The translations under genes and the position numbers were made by a program. A DNA stretch of 64,000 nucleotides from NCBI RefSeq assembly GCF_910578895.1, contig NZ_CAJTSC010000014.1, positions 1 to 64,000 of the forward strand, given 5' to 3'. Of this stretch, positions 44,077-53,993 are shown one piece after another; the first letter of the stretch is position 1, and the number at the start of each line of letters is the position of its first letter. Source of the stretch: an uncultured Bacteroides sp. Lineage in GTDB: Bacteria; Bacteroidota; Bacteroidia; Bacteroidales; Bacteroidaceae. Under the pieces are notes generated by a model, which made no database searches, had not been told where the DNA came from, and was given only the letters and a program-made list of their open reading frames with translations.

Positions 44077-44123
44077 TGTGTTTAATGTTTTAATGTTTTA
44101 AAGAATGCGAGAAAAGGTACCGG

Positions 44124-45659
44124 TCAATTTGAAGAGAACTTCAAATGAAAAATCTCACAGATTTCTTTATCGGAATCCGATTTGCAGACGAGGTATATGG
44201 CTCTTTTCCCTTTTATCTTGTTCAATCCGTACAGACTTGCGCTATATGCTTTTATAAGTGGTGGTGTTTTTGATGAGAGATGAATGATTCCTATCTTTAT
44301 GCCTCCTTCTGCTTTCGAAGGAGCATCGACCATTATGTCGATTGTTCCGTCTGCTCCCTTAGGGATAAGGTCTACTTGGATACGGTGCATTTCTCCTGCA
44401 AGGGCATCGAAGTTGTAATATTTATATCCTATGATGCTATTATTCTTTACATTCACGATGGGATTGCAATTGATGGAAGTGTCGTAAGTCGCTTTGGCGA
44501 ACGCTTCTCCTTTGAAATAACAGGCTATTGCAGCCGGATACTTTTTATAGGGATTCAACCCTTTCCGGTTAAATCCGAGTGAGGTACAAGGAACTTCGTC
44601 TATTTTTACAGTATTCCCTTTAATTTGGATGTTGACCGGTTCTACGCACGCCTGGCGCGCGAAACGGGTGCCGTTGGTATGCCTGTGATAGAATATGTAC
44701 CATTCGCCATTCAGCTGGACAAGGCCGCCATGAATATTTCCTACGGGACAGGAGTTGTCCAGGCTTCCATTCGAGATAATCGGTCCGCCGTAAGTCCAGG
44801 GACCCAAGGGGGTGGTGCTGTATGCATAGGCAAGGGATTCTCCTCCGCCTCTGTTCTCGGTTTTGTGAGGAGAACGCGAATAGACGAATACATACATATG
44901 GCCTATTTTACGGATCGAAGAGGCCTCGTAAAATCTGAATCTTTTACTTTGGACTTCTGCTGTCGCATCATAGGAATCGTCATCTACCAAATTCGAGACC
45001 ATATTCTCCACCACTTTGGTTCCCGGTTTCAACGTACACATTGTCAATGGGTCCAGCTCTGCTGCAAATGATTTTTTAAATCCCCAATAGGCATATACCC
45101 TGCCATCGTCGTCCACCAACACGGCAGGGTCAAAGCCTATAAGATTCGATTTGCCCATATTTATGAAGGGTCCTTTAGGGCTTTCTGCAATGGCGACGCT
45201 TGCTTTTGGCTCGCGTTGCTCGTTAGGATATAAATAGTATCGTTTAATGCCGTCTTTTATGGTTTCTACCACATCGGGCGCATACATCAGGCGTAAATCT
45301 TTCGGATAGTTGGTGTTCGCATAAATCACTCCGTCGTATCTCCAATTGCTTAAATCTTCCAAAGGTGCGGACCAGACAACTAAATCGGTTCCGCAATATT
45401 CATTCTTTAAGGTATCATGCGAGCCGTAAATATACACACGGTATTTTCCCGGTTTGTCTGGATCTTCAAAGATATGAGGTTCGCCATCGGGTATATGTTC
45501 CCAAAGCGGAAGAATGGGGTTGCAGTCACTTAGATGCTCCGTGCCGACAGTGCCTTTTGTTTTTCCATCCTGAAAAGGAACGATATCCCTTCCACACAGA
45601 GCGTATGTCTGGAATGATGCGATTATTGCACAAAGCAGAAGTTTATATTTCTTAATCAT
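44124..45659 (-). CDS. Glycoside hydrolase family 43 (arabinofuranosidase/xylosidase type)
   Basis: A 511-aa secreted enzyme from the ATG at 45659 (MIKKYKLLLCAIIASFQTYA signal). A start at 45788 would overlap the esterase gene and give a non-native N-terminus. The five-bladed propeller catalytic part runs to about 330: PHIFEDPD (Asp), MYAPDV, FDPAVLVDDDG (candidate pKa-modulating Asp177) and FRFYEASSIRKIG (candidate acid Glu245). The C-terminal ~150 residues look like a beta-sandwich (CBM6-like). Removes alpha-arabinose or beta-xylose/galactose branches; specificity not readable. Confidence 0.85.
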   Translation of the reverse strand: MIKKYKLLLCAIIASFQTYALCGRDIVPFQDGKTKGTVGTEHLSDCNPILPLWEHIPDGEPHIFEDPDKPGKYRVYIYGSHDTLKNEYCGTDLVVWSAPLEDLSNWRYDGVIYANTNYPKDLRLMYAPDVVETIKDGIKRYYLYPNEQREPKASVAIAESPKGPFINMGKSNLIGFDPAVLVDDDGRVYAYWGFKKSFAAELDPLTMCTLKPGTKVVENMVSNLVDDDSYDATAEVQSKRFRFYEASSIRKIGHMYVFVYSRSPHKTENRGGGESLAYAYSTTPLGPWTYGGPIISNGSLDNSCPVGNIHGGLVQLNGEWYIFYHRHTNGTRFARQACVEPVNIQIKGNTVKIDEVPCTSLGFNRKGLNPYKKYPAAIACYFKGEAFAKATYDTSINCNPIVNVKNNSIIGYKYYNFDALAGEMHRIQVDLIPKGADGTIDIMVDAPSKAEGGIKIGIIHLSSKTPPLIKAYSASLYGLNKIKGKRAIYLVCKSDSDKEICEIFHLKFSSN

Positions 45660-45693
45660 AGTCTTATTGATATGTAAATTTTGATTTCGACCG

Positions 45694-47115
45694 TTATTCG
45701 ACATCGTTCCATTTGTCCGAACGGAAGCTGGAGATCGGCAGACCGTTGGAGCCGAACAGCGTGCCTTTGATGTATCCCTTGAAGGCATAGCGTACGGCTA
45801 TCGGATGCGGAACCTGGTCGGATGTCACTTCGACTGTACGATAATATCGGTTGATGCTTGCCTTGGCCGGATAGAACTTGCGGTCTTCTCCGGCAAGTTC
45901 AAAGCCGGTCAGCACTTCTCCGAATGTGGAAAGCCCGGTTCCTATCTTGTCGAAGGAGACCACTGCCATTCCGTTCTCTTTGAATGTGACGTTCCTGAAA
46001 ACCGGAGCCTCGTGCGGCAGGTTCTTATAACCGTAATCACGTGCCAGGGCGATATAAGCCAAACGCTCGCCTGCCACACGCTTGTTGGCGGGATGCACGC
46101 CTTCCAAGTCGCCGGCATCCATCAGTATGGCTATGCCCGTCCGTGGTTGTGTTTGTGCGATGAGCATCTGGGCTTCGCGCATGAATGCCTTGCCTGCTTT
46201 CAGGGGCTCTTTGTGAGGGGCTATCTGACAAAAGTATATCGGAAAATCACCACATCCCCAAGCTTTGTTCCATTCGTGATGCATAGCTTTAAACAATTCC
46301 GGATAACTTCTGTAGCGACTGGCATTCGTTTCCCCTTGATACCATATAGCGCCTTTCAAGGTGAAGCCGATAAAAGGGTAAAGCATACCATTATACAATC
46401 CGGTAGGAGTTGTGTGTGGCGGTTCTAACTCTGACTGGCTATTTGGTACTTTAATATGGGGAAATGCTGCAAAACATTCACGAGGCATCCATGCTTCAAT
46501 GGAAGCTCCGCCCCAACTGGAGTGGATAATTCCCACAGGGATTTGTAGAAGTTCTTGCAATAATCGGGCAAAATAATAGCCTGTAGCAGTGAAATCCGGT
46601 GTAGTGTTGGGCGAAGCCGATTCCCAACTACCTACGCAATCTGTTTGCGGAGTTATACTGCTATTTCTCTTTACCGTGAAACAGCGAATAGAAGAATTGG
46701 TGGAATGTACAATGTCATCCAAACCACCTAAAATGGGCTGTGAAGGGAATCCTTTCATAGGCATCTCCATATTGGACTGGCCACTGCAGAGCCATACTTC
46801 GCCTATTGCTACCTCCTTCAATACGGTTCGTTCTTTGCCCGAAGAAATCGTTAATTCAAAGTTGTTGTTTGATGCTGCTGGAGTGTGTATGCATACTTTC
46901 CACGTGCTATCCGATGCGACCGTGGCAGTATATTGTTTGTTGTCCCAACCGCTTTTTACCGTTACACGTGCTCCCGGACTTGCTTTTCCCCAAATTGGAA
47001 CATCCGCCTGTTGTTGCAACACCATATTATCACTAAAAATTGCGGGTAACTTCACCTGCGCAGCAGTGGCTAATGAAAAGCCGGTAAAAATGAAAGCTAA
47101 AACTCGCTTCTTCAT
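45694..47115 (-). CDS. Sialate O-acetylesterase-type carbohydrate esterase
   Basis: A 473-aa secreted SGNH esterase: signal 1-20, N-terminal beta domain (VKLPAIFSDNMVLQQQADVPIWG), nucleophile Ser114 in LCSGQSNMEMPM, IHSSWGGASIEAW, IWYQGETNA and C-terminal Asp/His in DAGDLEGVHPANK. Family members remove O-acetyl groups from sialic acid or plant and algal glycans. No sialidase or sialate-use genes are present, so deacetylation of the PUL's own glycan is more likely. It lies 20 bases after the GH2 stop. The PUL thus encodes two unrelated deacetylases. Confidence 0.88.
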   Translation of the reverse strand: MKKRVLAFIFTGFSLATAAQVKLPAIFSDNMVLQQQADVPIWGKASPGARVTVKSGWDNKQYTATVASDSTWKVCIHTPAASNNNFELTISSGKERTVLKEVAIGEVWLCSGQSNMEMPMKGFPSQPILGGLDDIVHSTNSSIRCFTVKRNSSITPQTDCVGSWESASPNTTPDFTATGYYFARLLQELLQIPVGIIHSSWGGASIEAWMPRECFAAFPHIKVPNSQSELEPPHTTPTGLYNGMLYPFIGFTLKGAIWYQGETNASRYRSYPELFKAMHHEWNKAWGCGDFPIYFCQIAPHKEPLKAGKAFMREAQMLIAQTQPRTGIAILMDAGDLEGVHPANKRVAGERLAYIALARDYGYKNLPHEAPVFRNVTFKENGMAVVSFDKIGTGLSTFGEVLTGFELAGEDRKFYPAKASINRYYRTVEVTSDQVPHPIAVRYAFKGYIKGTLFGSNGLPISSFRSDKWNDVE

Positions 47116-47134
47116 ATGCTTAAAATTATTAATT

Positions 47135-49807
47135 TTAATTTTTATAAATGCGGATTGCGTTTAATATCGTTTCTCCTTCTTTGGGACGGAAGTCGACACT
47201 CAATCCTTTGCCATCCTTTACTATTACTATAAACTTCTTGATTACGGCACGGGCATATCCGTAATCACGGGCGATATTAAAATCATCCAGAACGGTTTCC
47301 CCGTTAATAGAAACTCCGAAACTGCGGTTACCGGCAAAGGTCTGTTCGGCATCAGCTCCTAAATTATAAATCAAAGCCTCTTTCTTCTCATTCGAATCTA
47401 ACTCCGCCCAATACATGTATACAGAATATTCTCCATCCGGTACATCGGCTTTAAAGGATTTGATTCCTACACGTTGGGTCTGGAAGATAGGATTCATTGT
47501 TGTTCCATGAATATCAATATCGGAACCAAGCATTGAGCCAAACTCGGTTTTACGTCTATAGGGCGTTCCACCGACAAACCCCCAACTTCCGGGTGTATAC
47601 GCTTGTTCCGGAATCCATGCTACATTGGCCTCCCGATCGTCCAAATATCTGGGTGACCCTAACATACAGTTGATTCCACGGAATAAGGATGTGTTATTTT
47701 TCAGGTTAGAGTCTACCATCTGGAAGTTGACTTTAATCAGGTCTCTTATCGTCTGACCGCTTACTTGTGCCACTGCTTCCAATTGATTCTCACCTTCAAT
47801 GAAAGGTACATTGAAGAGTGCACAACTGTTTTCAATATTCTTTTTGCCTATACTTTTGCCATTTACCAATAACTCCACTTCTTTGGCATTGGAAAATATG
47901 GGCACGGACTGCATGCACTCTCTATTACCGGTATTTGCAACTCCTCCCCGTGTTTTCCATTCTCTGTTGCCGATGATAAGTATCGGCTCCCGGCTTAGAA
48001 AAGCCTTATAGAACCAATAGGTGTCTTTCAATTCCCTGTCGAGCCCGACAATTCCTTTGTTATTCACATGAGGAACTACATCGACACGTGATTCCGAATA
48101 GAAATCATTCAGGTTCCATAAACTAGCTCCTGCAATAAAAGGACGCTTCATTATTTCCTTCATATAATGCTTGTGGTAAACCAAGCCATATTCCTGAGAG
48201 AAGTCGAAACGCTCGGTTTGATAAGAATGAATGCGTGGGTCTACTCCCGGTCCATATTCGGTAACAATCAAGACTTTGCCTTTGTACTTTTCGTGAGCGC
48301 GGTCAAGCAGACGCTGGAATTCCTCAATATCCGGCTCATACCAGCCCTGGTAGAGATTCCAACCCTGAATCATCGGAATATCAGTCAAGTGGGCATCTTC
48401 GTAATATTGAGGTGCGTTATGATAGGCCATCATTGTATAGCGGGAAGGGTCTTCATTCCTTATTGTGGTTTCCAGCGCACGAGCTATCTTTTCTGTGAAT
48501 TGATAATAATCCGTCAGATGCTTGCCCTCTGTATAAGGGCGGCGCAAGAAAATTTCATTCATATATCCCCATATCATTACCGAAGGATGATTAAAATCCT
48601 GACGTATCATTTCCTTTGCCATTTCTACAGAATTGTTCAGAAACTCTTCGGTTTCGGTAATGGCATTGACTACGGGTATTTCAACAGAAGTTATGATACC
48701 CAGTTTGTCACACATTTCCATGACAACGGGGTCTTGCGGATAGTGCGAAACCCGCAGAAAGTTTCCACCCATTTGTTTCAACAGCAAGACATCACGCACG
48801 TGCATTTCATCTTGGAGCGCATTCCCTTTCTGGAAATAATCCTGATGACGTCCTGTGCCGACAAGCTTACGCCATTTCCCGTTCAAAGAGAATCCTTTTT
48901 CCGAGTCGAACTCGAACCATCGCAATCCTAAAGGATTAACGACTTCATCCAGCAAACTTCCACTCTTCTTATCAAGAATACGAGTGAATACCATATAACG
49001 ATACGGGTCGTCGATATCCCACAAGCGGGGAGAGGCTATTTTTATACTCTTTGATATATTTTTGGAGGTAGCTCCTGCTGTGAGTTTGACGGGGATAGTG
49101 GTTTTCTCTATCTCCTTTCCATCGGCATTGCATATCACATTCTCTACGAGTACATCCACAGCCGCTTTCGAATCGTTGGTTAGTAGAGCGGTAATCTCCA
49201 CTTCGGCTTCGGCCTTGCTTACTTTGGGGGTACGGATATATACTCCCGAAGAAGCATAATCGCTTGTTGCGATATGTACCGGATTCATAAACTGCAAATA
49301 AACGTCGCGATAAATGCCGCCATAAAAGGTGAAATCGGCAGATAACGGCGGAATATTGGGGTTGTAGGTGTTGCTGACACAGATTGCAAACAGATTTTCC
49401 TCGCCATAACGCAACTTTGAGGTCACATCAAAGCAGAAACGGGTGTACCCGCCCTTATGCTCTCCTACGAACTGTCCATTCAGGTAGGACTGTACTTCCT
49501 GATTGGCTCCTTCAAAGTAAACAATGGCTTGTCGTCCTTCCTGGCTTTTGTCTACAAACAACTGCTTCCGATACCAAGCCGGTCCGCGGTAAAACCCAGG
49601 AGTTGCGTCATCCGCATCTTTATCGTTCCATGTGTGCGGTATGTTGACTGTTTCCCATGAGGTATCGTCACATTTTGCAGATTGTGCTTCGAACGGAGAG
49701 CCTTTCTTGAATTTCCAGGCATCGTTGATGGTGTATACAACCCGGTGTTGTGCCTGTAATGCTCCGGCTATCAATAGAAAAAAAAGGATATAGATGTATC
49801 TTTTCAT
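47135..49807 (-). CDS. Glycoside hydrolase family 2 with C-terminal malectin domain
   Basis: An 890-aa secreted enzyme: signal 1-20, sugar-binding beta domain (about 24-180), Ig-like domain (about 190-290), TIM barrel (about 300-600) with acid/base Glu418 (MIWGYMNEIF) and nucleophile Glu517 (VTEYGPGVDP), an Ig-like domain, and a malectin-type carbohydrate-binding domain (about 700-890, from LGSPRYLDDREANVAW). GH2 with malectin is frequent in Bacteroides beta-galactosidases and beta-glucuronidases. The barrel residues do not settle the sugar. Confidence 0.9.
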   Translation of the reverse strand: MKRYIYILFFLLIAGALQAQHRVVYTINDAWKFKKGSPFEAQSAKCDDTSWETVNIPHTWNDKDADDATPGFYRGPAWYRKQLFVDKSQEGRQAIVYFEGANQEVQSYLNGQFVGEHKGGYTRFCFDVTSKLRYGEENLFAICVSNTYNPNIPPLSADFTFYGGIYRDVYLQFMNPVHIATSDYASSGVYIRTPKVSKAEAEVEITALLTNDSKAAVDVLVENVICNADGKEIEKTTIPVKLTAGATSKNISKSIKIASPRLWDIDDPYRYMVFTRILDKKSGSLLDEVVNPLGLRWFEFDSEKGFSLNGKWRKLVGTGRHQDYFQKGNALQDEMHVRDVLLLKQMGGNFLRVSHYPQDPVVMEMCDKLGIITSVEIPVVNAITETEEFLNNSVEMAKEMIRQDFNHPSVMIWGYMNEIFLRRPYTEGKHLTDYYQFTEKIARALETTIRNEDPSRYTMMAYHNAPQYYEDAHLTDIPMIQGWNLYQGWYEPDIEEFQRLLDRAHEKYKGKVLIVTEYGPGVDPRIHSYQTERFDFSQEYGLVYHKHYMKEIMKRPFIAGASLWNLNDFYSESRVDVVPHVNNKGIVGLDRELKDTYWFYKAFLSREPILIIGNREWKTRGGVANTGNRECMQSVPIFSNAKEVELLVNGKSIGKKNIENSCALFNVPFIEGENQLEAVAQVSGQTIRDLIKVNFQMVDSNLKNNTSLFRGINCMLGSPRYLDDREANVAWIPEQAYTPGSWGFVGGTPYRRKTEFGSMLGSDIDIHGTTMNPIFQTQRVGIKSFKADVPDGEYSVYMYWAELDSNEKKEALIYNLGADAEQTFAGNRSFGVSINGETVLDDFNIARDYGYARAVIKKFIVIVKDGKGLSVDFRPKEGETILNAIRIYKN

Positions 49808-49834
49808 TTTTATTTATAAGTTGACAGTACAATA

Positions 49835-51616
49835 TTATTTGACAGTATAAATGCTATATCCGACAGACAGGTTACGGATAGCGACGTTTCCTTTTATAAA
49901 GAAACTCGGCTTGTTAAATCCATAGACTATATTTTCTTTGTATAATTCGATTTTCGCCTTTTTCCATTCGCCAGTATTGTCGGTACGCATCCGTGCCACA
50001 GTGCTGAACTTTCCTTTGGGTTCACGTTGGGTAGATGAACGTACAAAAAGCGTTTCGTTTCCTTTGTCTAAGTATTCAAAATAGAGATAGCCCGTATAGT
50101 TGTTCGCTTGTAGTTTGGAAACTAATGGCTTGGGTAATGAAACGGACAGCGATTCTCCGGCATTGTATCCTTTCGATTCTTTTTTTCCTTGAATATTCAT
50201 TTCCGACTCGCGCAGACGAACCATTTCCACTTTCAAAGCAGCGCGGGCTGTTTCCGCATCTTTTTTCAACTGTAACAGCAAGCCGGTAGCAATTGCATAA
50301 CGTCCCTCGCTGATGAGCATAGCTACTTTATCTAAAGAACGATTAAAATCGGTCACATCCATCTTACAACCTCTCAAGAAGTGTGATTCTTTTCTTAGTT
50401 GGAACAGCAACAAGGGTAAAGGTAGTCCGCGCTCATCCGCTTGTTCTTTTTTAAACTCGGAAGCATACTTTAGCGTAGTGCGTAGTTCCCGATCACCGTT
50501 CTCAATGGTAGGCTCTATTTCATGGCCTTCGGTGTAGTCGCTCCAGGAAGCTATGAACATCATGTCTAAGCTATCTTTTTCCGCCATACAGAACTTCCAC
50601 ATTTCTTCATACGTCTTGCCGTCATTGCGCGGCATGTAACAGAACGTGGAATGCCCCCATCCGGCACATCCCCGGTTGTCCATACCGGGCATGGCAAAAC
50701 CCGACTTGATGGCATAATGCCTGCTGCTGTTCCAGATAGAGTCGCGAAACGGTTTCATATACTCAATTACATCTTCTTGCGAGGCATAAACGTCGAAACC
50801 GGGATAATCCCTGCGGATACGGGTAGGCAGCCATGGGGTAGGCACTTCGCCTAACTCTTTCCACCGTTCCATCTCTTCACTGTAGGTAAAAGGCACATAT
50901 TTGCCTGCGGCATCCAGTTTGGCTCTATTGGGCCAGCGGCGCAAGGCCACCGGTTGCTTCATGCTTGCAGGTATTTGGACTGTTTCCAACACTTTTTTAT
51001 ATTCGTCCGGGGTTGCGCCCTGAAAATGATAGAATACCGGCATCCCCTTTACTATCGGTGCCGTTGGACCGGTAAATACACTGTCTACTAAGTATTGATA
51101 CATTTTCGCCATATATTCGGTCTTCTTTTCGCGGTTGTTGATTTCCGGGTAGAGTTTGGTTATCCAATCGTAGTACAACCAGCCATCGCACCAAGTTACC
51201 CCAATTTCGAAATCGTATTTTGCGGCAACTTTTTGCATATTGCGCAACAACTCGTCATTTTCGTGCGGTTTGAATCCCCATTCGATAAAGAAGCCGTCTA
51301 TCTTGGCGGTTTTGGCGGAAAGGATTTGATATTCGAGAAACTCCGGATCGCGATTGGATTGTATACCTGTCTGCGGATAGGCTACCGCCGCTATTTGGTG
51401 TCGACCTTCATCATCTATTAGGTCGGCGTTGTAGCACAACGACTTGATGCCGCTTTTCGATTTTTCCGTATTGGAATAATACTCCCAACGTCCTAACTCC
51501 CCATCGTACTGACGGGTATAGCGCACTCCATGATAATCTGCATAAATCTTCTTGCCGTTCTGTGCTACAAGCAATATCGGTAGGAAAATAAATAAAAAGA
51601 GAAGAAGCTTTTTCAT
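49835..51616 (-). CDS. GH71/GH99-like secreted hydrolase
   Basis: A 593-aa protein from the ATG at 51616 (MKKLLLFLFIFLPILLVAQ signal). It carries a TIM-barrel sequence typical of the GH71/GH99 superfamily: KIYADYHGVRY, the strand DGFFIEWGF, IGVTWCDGWLYYDW and a late MFIASWSDYTEG. The C-terminal ~130 residues (about 460 on) are a helical then beta-rich extension, probably an accessory binding domain. Enzymes of this clan cut alpha-mannan or alpha-1,3-glucan. Exact family and linkage are not certain; DUF5010-like is an alternative. Confidence 0.65.
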   Translation of the reverse strand: MKKLLLFLFIFLPILLVAQNGKKIYADYHGVRYTRQYDGELGRWEYYSNTEKSKSGIKSLCYNADLIDDEGRHQIAAVAYPQTGIQSNRDPEFLEYQILSAKTAKIDGFFIEWGFKPHENDELLRNMQKVAAKYDFEIGVTWCDGWLYYDWITKLYPEINNREKKTEYMAKMYQYLVDSVFTGPTAPIVKGMPVFYHFQGATPDEYKKVLETVQIPASMKQPVALRRWPNRAKLDAAGKYVPFTYSEEMERWKELGEVPTPWLPTRIRRDYPGFDVYASQEDVIEYMKPFRDSIWNSSRHYAIKSGFAMPGMDNRGCAGWGHSTFCYMPRNDGKTYEEMWKFCMAEKDSLDMMFIASWSDYTEGHEIEPTIENGDRELRTTLKYASEFKKEQADERGLPLPLLLFQLRKESHFLRGCKMDVTDFNRSLDKVAMLISEGRYAIATGLLLQLKKDAETARAALKVEMVRLRESEMNIQGKKESKGYNAGESLSVSLPKPLVSKLQANNYTGYLYFEYLDKGNETLFVRSSTQREPKGKFSTVARMRTDNTGEWKKAKIELYKENIVYGFNKPSFFIKGNVAIRNLSVGYSIYTVK

Positions 51617-51675
51617 TATTAGTACTGTTTGATTTTTACATTTTATATTTCTTTCGTTCAAAGATGGTATACTTA

Positions 51676-53214
51676 TTATTGTTTGTTATCATAATAATCA
51701 ATCAATGAATAAACGGCAAGATTTAATTGACGCATATATGATAAGTATGAATCATACGGCTCGTATTCCAAAGACACGATTCCTTTATTAGTAGACTTTC
51801 CGTCGTTGTATCCGTCATTATATTCGAAGTGTACCCAACCGATACAGTTTTTTGTTTCGAGTAGGCGAAGGCAGAAATTTTGATAAAACTCACCTCTGTT
51901 TTTCTGTGTACGTACCAGCCATCCACCTCCTTCGGTGTTATCATATTTATTCCCTTTATAATTGGCGTCTTCCGCTTTCGTGTAGAACTCTGAGACCAAA
52001 AAGGGTTTTGTGCCACACCATATTTTTAAATTAGTCAGGAAATCGTTTTCCGGTTGCCAGCGTCCGTAATAGTTAATGGAAACAACATCGCAATGGCGGG
52101 CACAGGCTTCCACCACTTTTTGATTATATTTGCTCCAGTCGTGCAAACGAGAACCTAATATCAGATGTTCCGTATCATAACGTCTGATGGCTTCGGTACT
52201 TAGCCGATAATAATAGTCAGCTACAAGTCCCCGGAATTCTTCCTGAACTTCTTCGGTGATTTGAGAAAGGGTTATACCTTTATCATTCATAAACTTGTCG
52301 GCATACTCCCGGGCTGTTTTATAGCGATCCGGTAAAGACAAAAACTGTTTTAAATCAATACCTCGTAGAGGATCTCCATTGTGGAAACTGGCGAATGGCA
52401 ATTCATTGTCGAGATAGTATCCGATGAAATGCTTGTCACCGGCAAATAATGCGGTTTTCTCTCGGCATAGCTCATCTATGTAAGGAGCAAATGTAGGTTC
52501 AAAGATAATAACCAAGCGGTTGTACTTGTCATCATCGAAAGAATAGCCTAAATTTTTATACATATCCCATTGAAAAGAACGAAGCGGACATAGGCACTCT
52601 GCATAAGCTATTTTCTGGGTTTTGGGAGTAAGCAGATTATTACGCATTACAGATGGAAACGTCTCAATGCGGTTAGAACCATATGAAATGTAATTGATGT
52701 GATTGTCTGCTATCAGTTTGCCCGTCTCTTTGCTCCATCGCGCTTCGCTACCGCCAAACTTGTTATTGAAAGATTCTTTATGAGCAACCGATGTTTCGGG
52801 ACGTACATGTTGTATTCCGTGTATAATAACCGCTCCGTCATCCGGATCAAGTAAATAGGAGCGTCCTTGATAATTTGCCACTCGGAAGAAACCGGATTTT
52901 CCTACAATTGAGGAAGGCTGTAAACCAATTCTTCTCCCCCAAGCTGTCCGGCTGAAATCCGAAGTAGAAGTATACCAATTCATATTGTCGATAATACGGG
53001 TTTCTTGTGAATCTGTAGTTTCCCATCCTTGAAAAGTTCCAATCTGCCACTTTCGATACTCTACATTCAATAAGGTATATTCGTCTTCGGCAGGAGTAGG
53101 TGGAATGGGTTGCTCCGGTTCGGAAGGTTCCACTGTATCGGAACAGCCTGCTACCGGTGAAAGTAGTCCTAAGAAACAAAAAAGCAGGAAGTATTGATAT
53201 ACATGTATTTTCAT
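51676..53214 (-). CDS. Clan GH-A glycosidase lipoprotein (GH50/agarase-like)
   Basis: A 512-aa lipoprotein: signal with SPVAGC lipobox (acylated Cys24), a Pro/Glu linker, then a barrel. Key residues: the acid/base Glu271 in GYYLDNELPF and the putative nucleophile Glu409 in PFLVSEFYTKA, with ILGSRLHDW and VVSINYYGRW strands; this set resembles GH50 beta-agarase-type enzymes more than GH42 or GH5. As a lipoprotein after the Ig-repeat surface protein it is likely the surface endo-acting enzyme. The family is unsure. Confidence 0.6.
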   Translation of the reverse strand: MKIHVYQYFLLFCFLGLLSPVAGCSDTVEPSEPEQPIPPTPAEDEYTLLNVEYRKWQIGTFQGWETTDSQETRIIDNMNWYTSTSDFSRTAWGRRIGLQPSSIVGKSGFFRVANYQGRSYLLDPDDGAVIIHGIQHVRPETSVAHKESFNNKFGGSEARWSKETGKLIADNHINYISYGSNRIETFPSVMRNNLLTPKTQKIAYAECLCPLRSFQWDMYKNLGYSFDDDKYNRLVIIFEPTFAPYIDELCREKTALFAGDKHFIGYYLDNELPFASFHNGDPLRGIDLKQFLSLPDRYKTAREYADKFMNDKGITLSQITEEVQEEFRGLVADYYYRLSTEAIRRYDTEHLILGSRLHDWSKYNQKVVEACARHCDVVSINYYGRWQPENDFLTNLKIWCGTKPFLVSEFYTKAEDANYKGNKYDNTEGGGWLVRTQKNRGEFYQNFCLRLLETKNCIGWVHFEYNDGYNDGKSTNKGIVSLEYEPYDSYLSYMRQLNLAVYSLIDYYDNKQ

Positions 53215-53302
53215 ATAGATTTTTGTTAATGCGTGTATTTACGAAAAGTATTCACATGCCCATATTGCTTTACCCTCATGGGCATGTGAATATCTGTACT
53301 AA

Positions 53303-53941
53303 TTATTTCTTCTTTGGAAATTTAATCTCAAGAGTCATTACGCGCTTTACCGGAACATTAGATAATTCTCCGGGTTGTGTTATATCAATAACTTTCATGA
53401 TTCCAACTCGCCCTTTTGTACGAAAAGCAATAACATCACCCACGGAGATAGGATTTAATATTCCTTTATTTACAGTACTCGGATCTATCTGGGCAATAGA
53501 GGCTGGTGTTGCATGCTCATAATCAAAATCAGAGGGCAATATCAGAAAATGGGTCTGGTTTCTTTTAGACATATCCATTAATGAACCGGATGTTCCCTTA
53601 TATTGGTCTTCCTTATTATGTAATCCCAATGCGTGCATGGAATACAGGCGAGGGACAGCTTCTGATCCATGACAATAGAATCTGAAGTCTACATTCCTCG
53701 GATTGGCAAGGGCATAATCCACTGGGTAAGTCTTCAAATCAGTTAAAGACACAATGGCGTATGCATCCGGATACTTTTCGGGACAATTGTTGGCATAGCT
53801 TTGGCTACCTACATGCAGTGTAACTACATCCATGCCCTCGCTATCTTGACCGCAAGTATTCAAGTTTGAAGCGTAAACCACTTGTGAAAATACTAATGAC
53901 AATAAACTAATCATAACAAAATATTTACCATTTTTTTTCAT
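53303..53941 (-). CDS. Small secreted protein of the PUL (paralogue of the next gene's C-terminal domain)
   Basis: A 212-aa exported protein. The ATG at 53941 (MKKNGKYFVMISLLSLVFSQVVYA) gives a type I signal; no lipobox. The mature part (about 35-212) aligns with the last ~180 residues of the neighbour at 53994-55535: LHVGSQSYANNCPEKYPDAYAI, NVDFRFYCHG, YSMHALG, YKGTSGSLMDMSKRN, DFDYEHATPASI and VKRVMTLEIKF all have counterparts there. This looks like a duplicated unknown domain in stand-alone form. Probably a glycan-binding or adaptor protein; function not known. Confidence 0.7.
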   Translation of the reverse strand: MKKNGKYFVMISLLSLVFSQVVYASNLNTCGQDSEGMDVVTLHVGSQSYANNCPEKYPDAYAIVSLTDLKTYPVDYALANPRNVDFRFYCHGSEAVPRLYSMHALGLHNKEDQYKGTSGSLMDMSKRNQTHFLILPSDFDYEHATPASIAQIDPSTVNKGILNPISVGDVIAFRTKGRVGIMKVIDITQPGELSNVPVKRVMTLEIKFPKKK

Positions 53942-53993
53942 AATGTTTTTATTAAGTATCAATAAATTATTTACTAAACTCTTATACATCTGC

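Noticed and set aside
45660..45788. 43-residue N-terminal extension of the GH43 gene
   Set aside because: It overlaps the esterase gene end and precedes a good signal peptide starting at 45659.
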